From positions 1,178,001 to 1,242,000 of the forward strand of contig JAMPIT010000350.1 of NCBI GenBank assembly GCA_026261815.1: a stretch of 64,000 bases of DNA. The letters run 5' to 3'. Within the stretch, counting starts at the first letter, position 1. Each line of letters opens with the position of its first letter. Shown here one piece after another: positions 14,411 to 25,640 of the stretch. The notes below the pieces were generated by a model. The model had not been told where the DNA came from. It worked only from the letters and a program-made list of their open reading frames with translations, and made no database searches. This DNA is from Monarcha castaneiventris obscurior (taxonomy: Eukaryota; Chordata; Aves; Passeriformes; Monarchidae). A program made the translations under genes and the position numbers.

Positions 14411-15384
14411 TCCTGTGTCTCACGAACATGGAAATCAACTTTCAGCTTACAAATTTACGAAAGGAATAAAAACCTGAAAGATCTACTGATTGCAGACATG
14501 GTCCCTTAAGTTTGTGACACAAAGTTCCAGGTAGACTGTATACCTCCACATCTGATTAAGAAAAACCTGTTTGCAAACAAAGCATGAGTCGCGGTTTCCA
14601 GAACTACCACTAAGACGATGGTAAATTATCAGGCAATTTGTGTAGGGCAACCCCACAAGGCACACTTCCTACCCCATTATGATCTAAGGAAGGAGCTCTG
14701 AATATTAGATGTGATGTTGTGTACAGGCCACAGGATATCAAATTCTCCAGTACAACAGGAAAGGGTGGTAAACCCATCCCTTAACCTCACACACAATTAT
14801 TCAAATATTAGAAAATAACTGAGGATGCTTTATATTGGCCCAAATGAACAGTGACACAGGAAAATTATGATGTTGTAGATGTTAAAAATTTAGCCAAGTC
14901 CAAGAAAACACATAAGTTTAGTGGTTGGTGGAGTACCCTCACAGTAAATGTAAATGTTAATAGTATAATCGGCTACAATAACTTGTCTTGAATCTAGGTA
15001 CCAGGTAAAATTAATTCTCAACACCAGCATAGAATCTGGATGATCCACATGTCTGTGTGGGTTTTTTCTGTGACTTTCTTTTTGAATACAAAAATAGAGA
15101 GTGTATTATCACAGATTATGAAGGTCTGCAACTCAGTCAAATGAATAATTCTTCTCCCAGATAGATAAAGTAAAAACATTGCTTGTTCCCATTCTTTTAT
15201 TTCCCAGGATGGCTGTCATAATGCACTCATTTTGCACACCATATTATATTCTTTATATTCTGCAACTCTCCTGCTACCTGGAATCCACTACAGGCTACTG
15301 AAGACTGCTCAGAATTGAATGTGAGAGCTGCTTTTTGGCCATCTTTATTGGCAGGAAGACAAACTCCAAACATGTAGCTACACT

Positions 15385-15790
15385 AAGAATAGATACACTG
15401 ATTCACATCACAGGTCAATCCAGCCTATTGCTCAGCTCCAGGAACGGATGCAGAGGGAAGAGTATGAAAACAAGGCAAGCCTGGAGTAAGCCCTCATACT
15501 CTCTAGACCTCAACAACTTGGGATTTCCTTGGCTGGGAATGTATCTATCCCTTTAACAGCTCTTGGTAGACCTTTTACTCCAACACGTGCGCTCAGTTGT
15601 GTTTGAACCCATGTAAACCTTTAACAGACATGGTATTCTTCATCAAGGCATTCCACAGCCTAACTCTGTTTCTCAATGAAACTTTGTCCTTTTGTTTGCT
15701 TTGAAACTGCCCCTACTAGTTTCATTTAATGATTCCTTGTCCTTATATTGTAAAAGAAAGCAAACACTTGCTACTTACCTGTAGAATCTG
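15385..15790 (-). mobile_element. ancient L3/CR1-type LINE fragment, ORF2 C-terminus and 3' UTR
   Basis: The plus strand shows the reverse complement of an old sauropsid CR1-like (L3-type) family. The section at 15645-15780 corresponds to the ORF2 C-terminus: its landmarks are a 'gcattccacag' block, a 'ccttttgttt' block and a 'tttcattta' block, which in the family encode the residues around the W-N-S/R-L-P motif and just before it. The stretch at 15395-15450 resembles the 3' UTR (the 'caggtcaatccagcctat' block). The copy is very diverged and has no open frame. The identification rests on the order and spacing of several blocks that I recall from reptile sequences. Boundaries are approximate. 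Confidence 0.6.
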
Positions 15791-17214
15791 CTTGGGTCTA
15801 TCTGCTGATACTTTCAGCATTGGTCAGTAGCTTAGTATCCTCATTACTAAAAGATCCATAAGTAATTGAAGAAAAGATAAAACTCTCGATAATGCAGAAA
15901 AGCTCAGTAACAAACTATTTTGTATCCGGTCAGGACTAAAACTAAATTTGCTTCTACTCAATTCCCCCATAACTGAGGGAGAAGCAGTAACTCTCACCAT
16001 GTCCTTAGAGAGCTCAGTTGCTGTTGAACACAATGTCTCCCAACACTGTTTGAGGTGACAAGTGTCTTCCACATCAGGTTCCACCAGGCTCAATAGCTAC
16101 TGGGTACAACTCTGTCTGACCAAGGGCACTAGATCCTGGACCACCAAGCAGTAACAGTCAGGGGGTTCTGGCTGCAGGGAAAAATGTGCTCCTATATTTT
16201 TTGCTGCACTGGTAGACAGGGACAACAATAAAGTAATATCTATGAGTGTTATAGTAGACACCTCTGTGTGTCATCTGATTTGCAAAGAAAATAAGTAAAT
16301 GAAAAGAAAAAATCTTAAATGAAAAATACTTCTGTTATCTGAAAATAGTATTACACAAGTTTCTGTTTTTGGAAATTATCCATTCATTTTCTTCATAAAC
16401 ATTTACTAAGGAGAAAAGTATTTTATGAACATATGGCACTTGTCTCTGTTTTGGATGTAAAAACGTCTGGTATTTTGCTGACTTCATTTCATTGTGAGTC
16501 ACTGTGTAGGTTTGTATAAACACCAGGGTATTTTCATCAATTAGAAATAACTGAGATTTTCAACATAACATTCCCATATTTACTTGCCCTTGAATAGTTC
16601 TGCTAATACCCTAGACAATATACATATACACGTATTTACTGCACACACAGGATCCCTGTTCCTAAAAAATTCCAGTCAAAGCCTGAGGACCTATGACTCT
16701 ACCCTAAAACCCCACTGTATCCATTAGCAAAATCCCTTCAAGTTTTCCCTGTAAGTGGCTGTTCTTCATTAATTAGGATACTGTGGTCAGGAAAAATAAA
16801 GTTTTTGAAAATCACATTGTAATGGAAAGAAAATGCTATCAAATGAGTGGGCTGTTTCTTAAGATAATTACAGCACATGCATCATCTCATCTGATTGTTT
16901 CAGATAACCTTTCATTGTAATATGTTCCTGCATGTTGTTGGTAATTACATACCCGGACTAAGAAAGTCAATTGCCCTATCAATACTCCAAGAAGTAGATT
17001 GATCCTGTCCCAGTTTTGGAGTACTGCAGGAGAGAGAGGACACCAGAAGTCCTGCCTGCCTCAGGAAACTCATAAAAACATTCACTGTAGTCATGATCCA
17101 AATTACTAGCACAACACAGAACCAAGACAGCAATCCAAGCCACTGTGGTGGCATCCCGGGAAGTGGCAAGAGGGTGATCACATATGGCAGGACAAGAAAT
17201 AGGTTAGAAGCAGA
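15791..17214. other. non-coding stretch
   Basis: No gene or clear repeat is seen. Short frames on the minus strand (15824-16093, 16945-17181) have no recognisable domain. The part at 16860-16960 is AT-rich and contains ATGCATCAT- and TAATTA-like words, which could be regulatory but cannot be judged without alignment. Confidence 0.5.
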
Positions 17215-17370
17215 AACTGCTTATGCTACTGCTGAGGGCACTTTCACAGGAAATGGATGATGTGGGTTCAAATCCCTTTATCAGAAAAGAGTGTCTGTAG
17301 CCCAGGGTTCCTGGATAACTTCTCTAGCCTTGAGCTAGCAGGTAAAATAGAGATAAAAGCCATGTGAAGC
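17215..17370 (+). mobile_element. tRNA-derived SINE-like remnant
   Basis: A good RNA polymerase III B-box (GGTTCAAATCC at about 17265-17275) sits about 35 bases after a 'gagggcac' block that resembles the A-box side of old amniote tRNA-derived SINEs, and is followed by a 'gcccagggttcctgg' block. There is no cloverleaf, no CCA end and no paired acceptor stem, so it is not a working tRNA gene. It fits an ancient SINE of the kind shared by reptiles and birds, but the match is short. Confidence 0.4.
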
Positions 17371-17706
17371 TAGTCTGTCCCATGGCTGAAATCACACTTG
17401 CTAGTCAATTTGCTTCTGAAGGCAAAGGGGGGGCATCTTCCCTGGTCTCGTCACAATGAGAACCGGCACAACCTTTGCTGTTTGTCCTCCCACAAGGTGA
17501 CACTAGATGGCAGCAATTGAAGTAGCAGCAGAAGCTGCAGATCTTGCCGGCCCAGAAGGTGCTTCAGCAACCAGATAGTCAAAAATACGAGGAACACTTG
17601 ATAGTCACCTCTTCTGTCCCTACCTACTGCCGCAGAGGTATCCACAGTACTCAGGCAACTCATGAAAATAAAGTCACCTGTGCCTTGGCTGTCCTACTTA
17701 TTATAC
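17371..17706. other. short non-coding spacer
   Basis: This lies between the SINE-like remnant and the CR1 tail. A G7 run occurs near 17426. No gene is seen; open frames on both strands (17451-17663 minus, 17544-17795 plus) overlap each other and the CR1 tail and have no domain. Confidence 0.5.
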
Positions 17707-17812
17707 CCGATCTAGTTGAAGATGTCCCTGCTCATTGCAGGGCAGTTGGACTAGTTGAGTTTCAAAGGTCCCTTCCAACCCAAACTATTCTGTGATTCCG
17801 TGATTCTGTTTC
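17707..17812 (+). mobile_element. CR1 LINE 3' end, severely 5'-truncated
   Basis: About 106 bases match the conserved 3' terminus of avian CR1: a 'ttggactag' block, then 'ggtcccttccaacccaaac', then the octamer tail with units ATTCTGTG, ATTCCGTG and ATTCTG. The tail fixes the orientation as plus. Only the 3' UTR is present, as is usual for CR1, which is nearly always 5'-truncated on insertion. The match is closer to the consensus than in the other copies of this window, suggesting a younger insertion. Confidence 0.88.
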
Positions 17813-18824
17813 TTTCCTCTACACTGACTTGCCCATATCTGGTTGGCCCATTTTGTGTCTGAGGCCTCTTAGCCTGCATTCAAATGGCAATTTTTCACAG
17901 AGTAATAGACATGATAGAATGTATTAACCAGTCTGTTGTTATGTTTGCTTCTTTGGAGTCAAATGGGTTAGGTGTTGCATGGCATTATGGAAATACTCAC
18001 AAAAATGGCCTTGTTGGTAAGAAAAACAGAGTCAACAGTCATGGTAATAGATGGATAATGTCATAACTGCTGTTCTGACAATTAACTTCTGAAAGAAAAC
18101 AATAGAGGGAAGAGGTGAGACTTCCCAACACATGAACAGTGCCAATATAGCATATGTTCCTCTTGCTTTATTAAGACAAAACGTCACTGCCACCAAAATC
18201 ACAGGCTAGTCAAAGTTTAACAAAGATGTATCAAAAGACAGTGACCAGCAGCAGCATTAGTATTGCCTTTGAAATATTCATGTGCTTCCTGTCCTCCACA
18301 TGCCAGTTTTGTTCGATATCTTTGCCACGGTTAAAGATGTCTCAGTGCTTCATTACACCTGCCAAGTTCTGAAAATGTGTTTGGGGCTTAAATCTGGATA
18401 TCAAGCCATCAGCATGGGAAAAGAGCACAGCACTTTACACAGTAATTGAGATTCTGACTTTGAGCTAGTGAAAACAAAATCCAGTGCTTAGTCACTGATG
18501 GGAACTGCAGGCATTTTACTCAAGACTTCAAAACTCAATTGCTGGCTGCAACTTCTGCTGCTGCAGTGTGTGGTAGTCACCTAAAGATAAGTGCCTTATA
18601 CGACAGCCAAACCATTTACATCTTTGAGCAATTCTGGCAGTGGCCTAGCTGTCTGCCTGCCAAGCAGCAGGGAAGGAGAAGGGAGGGGTGGAGATATGGA
18701 TTGTCACTGTGCATAAGCATATACAAGATGGAAGCAGTGGCAGGTGACTCAAGATTACAGGGACGCTGTCTGCATGTGCAGGAACAGGGATTTGGAAGCC
18801 AAAGACAATGAGAAGTTGCACTTG
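17813..18824. other. non-coding stretch
   Basis: No gene or known repeat recognised. Small open frames (17884-18066, 18539-18811) lack any recognisable domain. A minus-strand frame at 18645-19100 runs into the antisense of the following CR1. Confidence 0.5.
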
Positions 18825-20561
18825 AGAAGAGACATAAAAGGTGACTAAAAGAGCTGCTACAGATGTATGAGCAGCTAAAGGAAAACTAGGAAAAATATGG
18901 CCCTGCTGCTGAAGGGGGCAGGAGACCTGGAGACAAAGGACTAGGAAGTTCTCAATGATTTCTCCACCTTGACCTTTACCAATTAGAGCAGCCTTCAGCA
19001 ATTCCAGGCCATGAGACAGGAAGGACAATCTACCCACATTAGAGAAGGATGAGATTAGGGAATACAAACAAGACCATGAGACTAAATAGGACAAACACAC
19101 AAGTGCAGAGGAACCTGGCCAATGTCACTGGAAGGTCAATCTCAATCATCTTTGAAAGGTCATGATAAGCAGCAAAAGATCCTGACAACTGAACAGATCT
19201 CATGTCACTCCTATCTTCAAGAAGGGCAAGGAGATCTGTGATACCACAGCCAGCCAACCCCACCTCAGTCCCTGAGAAGGTGAGGGATCAAATCCTTCAG
19301 GAAGCCATTTACAAACATGAAGGACAAAATGGCGGTTAGAACCAGTCAGCATGGATTTACAAAAAGGAAGACATGCCTGACCAACCTGATAGCCTTGTAT
19401 GATGAAATGATTGGCTTGGTGGATGAGGAGAAAGCAATGAAGGTTTTTAATCTTGATTTTACCAAGGGTTTCAACACAGTCTCACATAACATCTTCATTG
19501 ACAAAGTGAAATACTGGCTAGATGAGTGGATAGGGAGATGGGCAGGAAAACTGGCTGAACTGCCATGTTCAAATATTTGGGACCAGTGGCATGAAGTTCA
19601 GATGGAGACTGGTCACTAGTAGAGCACCTCAGGGGTTGGTACTGAGGTCCACAGTGTTTAGTGTTTTCATCTATGACCTAGATCATGGGATACAATGCAC
19701 ATTCACTAAGTTTTCAGACAATACTAAGCTGGGAGGAGTGGCTGATGCAGCAGATGAGCATGACATGCTGCCATTTAAAGGGTTCTTGCAGGGTGGAGAA
19801 ATGCACCAACAGGAGTATCATGAAGTTCAACGAAGAGAAATCCCAAGTCCTGGCCCCAGTACAAGTGGGGTCTGACCATCTGGAAAGCAGCTTTATAGAA
19901 AACGATCTGGGCACCCTGGTGGCACCAAGTTGAACATGAGCCAGCAATGTGTCCTTGAAGCCAGCAGCATCTTGCTTTGCATTAGGAAAATGTTGTCAGC
20001 AGTCTGAGGGAAGTCACCCTTTCCCTTCCCTCAGCATGGGTGAGACTCAGCAGGAATGCTGGATCCAAGCCTGGGCTCCCAGTACAAAAGAGTTCCTTAG
20101 ATACAGGAAAGGACCACAGAGATGACGAAGGCAGAGGAGCATCTGTCATACAAGGAGAGGATGGGAGAGCTGGGACTGTCTAACCTAGGAAAGAGAAGGC
20201 TTGGTGGAGCTTATCAGTGGGAGGGGAGGTGAAGAAGATGGAGCCAGGCTCTTCTTAGCAATATCCAGTAAAAGGACGGGGACAATGGGCACAAACTGAA
20301 ATACTAGAAATTTCAGTTAAAAATTTTAAAAAAGCTTTTTTGTTGTAAGTGTGGTCAAACATTTGTCCAGATTGGTTTCCCAGAAAGGCTATAGAGTCTC
20401 CATCATTGGAAATATTCAAAACCCAACTGGACACAGTCCTGGACAGCCTCCTGTACATGACCCTGTTCTGAGCAGAGGAGTCAGACTAGAGTCTCCAGAC
20501 TCTCCCAGAGTGCCACTCAACATCAACCATTCTGTGAATGTGTGAATCTGTGATTCTGTGT
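18825..20561 (+). mobile_element. CR1 LINE, 5'-truncated, ORF2 reverse transcriptase to 3' tail (decayed)
   Basis: This is the longest CR1 copy in the window, about 1.7 kb. It starts in the linker between the endonuclease and RT domains and runs to the octamer tail at about 20531-20561 (ATTCTGTG-type units). In the frame beginning at 19317, RT motif A reads LDFTKGFNTVSH; the first Asp (codon at 19455) is kept and the second is Asn. After a frameshift the frame from 19591 reads RAPQGLVL (motif B) and then FSDNTK (motif C), where the usual FADD has lost its second Asp (codon at 19717 onward). Further stops follow. The element cannot encode an active RT. Much of ORF2 after 19875 shows deletions relative to a typical CR1. 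Confidence 0.9.
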
Positions 20562-23297
20562 CAAACAACTTACTCTTCAAATGTCCCTCATTGCCTTCGG
20601 CACTGCAGTGTCCACCCAAACCCTGCGAGACAAGCATTGACAGGGGAAAGCTATTCCAATACAAACAGTAATTACGCACAATTTTCTTCCCCTTATTGTA
20701 CATGTCTGATTTGTTGATGTTGTGATCATTGCTCCAAATAGAGAAGGCCTAACAAGTCTATGCAGAAATATCACTTTCTTAACAAGAGCAAAAAATGAAA
20801 AATCATCTTCACATCTCAGGGACAAAGCATCTTTTTTGGCAACTCCCTGGGGAGCTGGTTTTGGCTCACTATCTCATTTCCTCAGCAGTACAAGGCACTG
20901 TAGGATCAAGAAAATTACAGGAAAAGATTAACAGGCACCTTCTGGACTCCTGTCTTAGGATATCTTGTGTTCTGTTGGAGCCATACACATATTACTTTCT
21001 AAAGGAATAATTGTGGTTCTCAGAAAACAATTACTCAGAACTTGCTAAAAATAATATAAAATTGAGATTAGTCTGAATTTTGAACTCTCTGCCCGTAAAA
21101 CATGTTTCAGTGTGAATAAACATTTGCTAAATTGACAGAACCTATGGACAAAACTAATTATCACCTGCACTGTGGTATTAGTGACAGAGAGCATCTTGAT
21201 GATGACACTGCGCTACTCGAGGCTGACAGGACCCAGTTGTGCCAACTGACACACTTTCATCAGAAATTCTGCAATATTTGGTGTAATCCCTCAAAGCTAC
21301 TGCCACTCCTAAAATACTGAGAATGCTGTGAATGCATGAAAACCTCACTGAAACTATCCACACCTTGCAACTACTAGGAGAAATTGAAAACTTTTCTGAA
21401 AGTTCAAGAGTGCAAGTGGCAAAAGTAGTCCATGGTATTGATGATTTCAGATAGCCTAATTCATTTCATTTGAACATGATACCAGCAGTGTTCCTTACAA
21501 TTCCTCCTCTCAGGCATAGAAGAGAAATCATCCATATTTGCCATTGTAGGGCTCAATCATCTGAGCAATGCCTCTGTCTTTTTTTTTGTTTTTTCTGACT
21601 GTTGGACAAGGGATATTCTTTACCAGCAGAGGTGAAATTTTATACATGAAACAAGGTGGCCAAGGTGTTGAAAAGCCTCTTCTTACCATAGCTCAAAGTC
21701 ATTTTTTCCTTAAATCAGTGTCTGTTGTCACACACTGTCTAGAGGTATAAAGCTACTATCATTTTTTCTAAAAAATACCCTGTAAGATTTAGTAGCAATG
21801 TCAGTGGCTTCATTTGTTACAACTTGAAAGGTTTTCAGCTTTTGTAAACTCTTAACTCATGATACCTTGTTCAACTTCTTAAGTTTTTAATAAATATCAG
21901 GCTGTGCTAAAAATACTATTTGTCAGATGACATTTTTGAAAATGTTTTGGATAGAGCTCTCAAATCCTATTGAAATGTTTTGAGAATATTTTTGACTGCC
22001 GATGCACTATGAACAGCAGGAGACCTTGCTGACCCCACCAGAGATTAATGGGTTGGAATTTGTGTCTTTCTAAGGAATGGAAGACGTCAACGCTAAAAGT
22101 TCCCTTACCCCACAGATAGCTGGTCCCAGTCCTGTTGTTTTTTCCAGTCTTCAGAAAAATCCTTGGCAAGAACTATCATTTTTCCAGTCATCAAATTTCC
22201 AAGAATATTCTCTTCACATCTCTCTTTTTCTTTGATGGACTCTCTCACCGTAGTAAATGCAGACCTCTTGCAGGAATGTGGGCCAGACGTGTGTGTAAGC
22301 CAAATGGCTTATGCCTGGAACAACAGCAAATGAACAATGAAATCCAGCAATGAGATTAAATAAAAAAGGATAATTTTTTTAATATAGAAATGTTTCTCAC
22401 TTCCTAATTGATTTGACTCAAGTGTGCAATTAGTTTTGGCTCACTGGGTGGCCATCTGATCATGTAGGGACACAATGTCCAGTGCCACCTTTTACACATT
22501 TGAAATTAAATTGTCAAAACGGGCAGCCCTGCAGAAAATTTTTCACAATTTAACCTAAGAGAGAAGAGGCAGATGAACTTTTTTTTCCTTTTTCTCCTCA
22601 ATCCAGATATACCAAAAAATCTTGTTTCTTTGAACAGATCACCTGACTTCCTGTGAGTGAGTGAGTATGTTTTTCCCCTTTGCTGCTTGGCCTATACACA
22701 CTAACACTGACCTCTTATTAGGTTCTTTCAATAGCATTTTTCCTGCTCAAATGGTAGAGTTTGGGGTTTTTGGCTGTCTTACAAGTGAGAGGCTCTTATT
22801 TATAAAATTAGACACACATTTTTAAAGTCCATCAAAATGCCATCAAAGTCTTTAATTTTAAATGAGCTGCAGTGTACAAACTCTTACACTTGAAAACACA
22901 TTTAAGTGCTTTAATAGTTAGACACCTCATTTGGGATGTACAGATTTACAACTGTATTCTGATTTTTAGACATACTTACTAATTTTTACCTATATTATTC
23001 TTTTCAGTTTTTTCTATTTCTATGATGCTATGCTGTCTCTGCTAAATAAAGAAATGGAAAGCTATCTCTCTTCTACATATAGTTGTATCTTGCCAAACAC
23101 CCAAAAATTAGGAACACTAGTTTTTAGTCAATGTGGATGACTGTAAGGAATAGGGAAGTTCCAGCCCTCATATTTACATCTTAGTCCAGACTACTACCAA
23201 TTAAGAATTCCCATATATGAAGAATATTACAGTCAGTCAAAAATAGCTTCAAAAAATCAAGGAGATGGAGTACTACAAAATAGTCAGAAATCACCTT
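20562..23297. other. non-coding stretch
   Basis: No gene recognised. Several frames of 60-80 codons on both strands (for example 20577-20825 minus, 22135-22353 plus) have no domain and mostly overlap one another. No repeat I recognise occurs here. Confidence 0.5.
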
Positions 23298-24260
23298 GGT
23301 TCTAGTAAAGACTATGGAGAAATCCTCACAGGAGTAATTTTTAGGAAGGAAGGGAAGGTGGCTGGGAGCAACCAGCATAAATTTACCAATGACAAACTGC
23401 CTGGCCAACCCAGTTGCCCTCTACAATAGGAGGACTGGTTTCATGGAGAAACAAAGGACCATGTGTCATTTGCCTAAACATCAGCAGGGCTGTGGATGTA
23501 GTCCCTCACAGCACCAGCCCTGGAGACAAACTGGGGAGACATGAACCCTGGGCAGATTCCCAGAAAGGCTTGCTAGGCTGGCAAGTTTAGAGAGCAACAG
23601 TCAACACTTTGAAGGCATGACATTGAAGAGCAATGTTCCTCAGAGATGGGCACTAGAACTGACACTGACCTGATGCAGAACGGACTGAGGACAGTCAGCT
23701 CTGCAAGGAAGTGCTGGGCTGGTCTTGGACAACAGGTTAAATATGAACAATCAGTGCATCCTTCAAAGACTAACCATGCATTGACTGAATTAGCAAGGTG
23801 GTAGCAAGAAGACTGAAGAAAGAGGTTTCCCACTCTATTTGGCACTTTTGTGTCTCCATCTGGAGTACTGAGCAATTTAACTGAGTAATTTATCTGAGCC
23901 CATTTGGGAAATGGAGAGAGATTTTGTCCAGCTAGGAATATCTCCAGCAGAGGTGTGGGGACTGGAGCAGCTGATATTTGATAAGGTGAGTCTTTCAACC
24001 AGGAGAAAACTTAGGAGGAGTCTAATTGCTGTCTTGAACTACACAGTGGGAGGTTGTAGAGAAGAATCACAGTCTTCTCAGAGGAACACAGGAAGGGACA
24101 AGAAGCAGCAGTAAAAGGCTGCTACAAGGGAAAATCTGACCAGATCTGGTGAGGGTGGGGCAAAACAGGACAGGGGCTCAGAGATGCTGGTGGCATCTCC
24201 ATCCTTTGAGGTATTCAAAATGCATCTGGACTCTAGCAATCAGACCTAGGTGTAAGTTAG
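23298..24260 (+). mobile_element. CR1 LINE (host element), left part
   Basis: This is the body of a plus-strand CR1 copy, from the RT region (block 'ccagcataaatttaccaa', corresponding to the QHGF motif ahead of motif A) through the C-terminal region to a point in the 3' UTR just after 'gacctaggtg'. The reading frames are heavily broken, with large internal deletions. The 3' end is not here: the UTR continues at 24528 after a minus-strand insertion. Its left end is approximate. Confidence 0.78.
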
Positions 24261-24522
24261 AATCATAGAATACCTCCATTGGGAAGGGACCCATAAGGAT
24301 CATCCAGTCCAATTTCCTCCTCCTCTTAGAACAACCTGAAAGTAAACCACCTGATTAATAGCACTGTCTGGACACTTTTTGTACTTTGATAATCTTGGTG
24401 CTGTGACTGCTTCCCTAGGGAGCCTGTTCCAGTGCCTGACCACCCTCTGTGTGAAGAACTTTTTACTAATATTCAAACTGAACTTCCTTTGACACAGCTT
24501 CATTCCATTTCCTCATATCCTT
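24261..24522 (-). mobile_element. CR1 LINE 3' fragment inserted into another CR1
   Basis: This is a minus-strand CR1 of about 262 bases. Its 3' tail is at the low-coordinate end, where the reverse complement ends ATTCTATGATT. On the minus strand a frame over 24300-24503 reads FFTQRVVRHWNRLPREAV, the ORF2 C-terminus of CR1, then stops. The same five bases, GTTAG, lie directly before it (24256-24260) and directly after it (24523-24527), a candidate target-site duplication. Its UTR wording is close to the copy at 56455-56660, so both probably belong to one subfamily. Confidence 0.88.
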
Positions 24523-24527
24523 GTTAG

Positions 24528-24597
24528 CCCTGACTTGAGCAGTTTTGCCTGGATGACCTCCAAGGTCCCTTTCAACTGCAGTTATCCTGTGTCCATG
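24528..24597 (+). mobile_element. CR1 LINE (host element), right part: 3' UTR end
   Basis: After the insertion, plus-strand CR1 sequence resumes with 'cttgagcag'-like and 'gatgacctccaaggtccctttcaac' blocks, the normal end of the CR1 3' UTR, and a decayed octamer tail (ATCCTGTG, then TCCATGTCT). In a complete copy these blocks directly follow the sequence found at 24240-24255, which supports one interrupted element. Confidence 0.8.
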
Positions 24598-24894
24598 TCT
24601 CTAAGAATAATTTAGGTCCTATTTCTCACAGTGAACTAAGGAGCAGCAGTTGTCACAGCCAAAGACTATTAAGACACAGGTTCTAACATCTTCCTATCTA
24701 TAGAAATGCTTCTCTAGTCATATTTGAAAATACACCTCCTTTACTGCTCTTGGAAAACACCCAAAATCCAGTTTTAACCACCTAACTGGGAAGGACTGGA
24801 AGAAAGAATTCATCAGGGTAGAAGAAAGGAGCCTGGGTTGCCACAAAGCCACTTAAATGACCTTTTTCTCTTTCCTGGTCTCTCACAAAAGGGG
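24598..24894. other. short non-coding spacer
   Basis: About 300 bases without a recognisable gene or repeat, between the CR1 cluster and the CpG-enriched segment. Confidence 0.5.
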
Positions 24895-25640
24895 TTGTAA
24901 GTGTGGTGGAGTGTGGTAAGCATGGGCTGCCCCTGGACCCAGGGCCTAGCACACCAACCAGGCCACAAGCAGCCCCCTTCTGCGAAGCCACCCGGAGTCA
25001 CACCACCCACAGCCGCGAGCAGGCGATTTAGGTCAACCCAGCCCCTTTCCACCATCACTATGCTTGCTCCCAATGCAATAAATAGAAAGGCTATTTTGTC
25101 AAGCCCAGCTGTTTTTATTCAGGAACTTCTCAGAGGAAGCCTGAGTGCGTAAACAGGAAAGCAGGGGCTGTTTTTACTTCACCCATCTATAGCCAGTACA
25201 CGCGGGTTGACATCAGGCGAGGGCCAGCTGCACCGAATGCACCCAACAATTTGCTCCCTAGGCAGCAGTACCATCACCAGGGCAGGCACAGCTGGAGGGA
25301 GGTGCAGACAAACACAACACCCCAATACCTCTGTGCTCACCCCAGATGCCCCCCAGGTCCCCATCCTCACCGGTGACAATGGAAAGACAAAGGGGCACCT
25401 GGAGGTTCATCCTCGCTCCGGAAAATCACAAACAAGATATTTTTTTCCTGCAAGGGTGCCAGCATCTTAGTGCAGTTTGCTGATCATGGGGGGCCTCACC
25501 ACAGTCCCCCAGCACCCTCGTGCTCGTGTGATGTGAAGTACTGCAACCAGCAAGTGCTGGGCACCTATTTTTAGCCCTTGTGGACTGGAATTGCAGGCTG
25601 CACTGCGGATCTCCCTGCAGAAACTGGTGGGAAGGAAAAG
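24895..25640. other. CpG-enriched, GC-rich segment of unknown nature
   Basis: By eye there are about 16 CpG dinucleotides in 750 bases, whereas the surrounding tens of kilobases have very few. The first part (24895-25154) begins TGTAAG and ends AAACA and contains AATAAA at 25078, features that also occur in LTRs, but there is no matching target duplication and I do not recognise an LTR family. Overlapping frames of 60-87 codons on both strands have no known domain and are expected in GC-rich DNA. It could be a small CpG island or promoter, an old LTR, or simply a GC-rich patch. Confidence 0.4.

Larger units (their letters stand above)
6996..15384. other. non-coding stretch, simple repeats only
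   Basis: No gene is supported. The window's longest open frame lies here (206 codons, + strand, 12263-12883), but it is a poor gene candidate: no domain, no homologue I recognise, a composition rich in S, F, L, K and C like translated AT-rich DNA, and it begins next to an AT microsatellite. Other frames at 10297-10710 (-) and 13222-13566 (-) are also unconvincing; the second reads through a poly-T tract. Simple repeats include A13 at 7744-7756 followed by G6, an AT tract, an A18 tract and an 18-bp tandem duplication, the last three listed separately. Confidence 0.6.

Noticed and set aside
17265..17275. tRNA gene
   Set aside because: Only a B-box is present; no acceptor, D or anticodon stems can be paired.
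20294..20318. Inverted repeat (9-base arms, 7-base spacer) as a structural RNA
   Set aside because: It lies within a decayed CR1 copy and arms this short are common by chance.
24895..25154. Solo LTR of an endogenous retrovirus
   Set aside because: TG...CA-like ends and AATAAA are present, but no target duplication and no family I recognise; left as an unexplained CpG-enriched segment.
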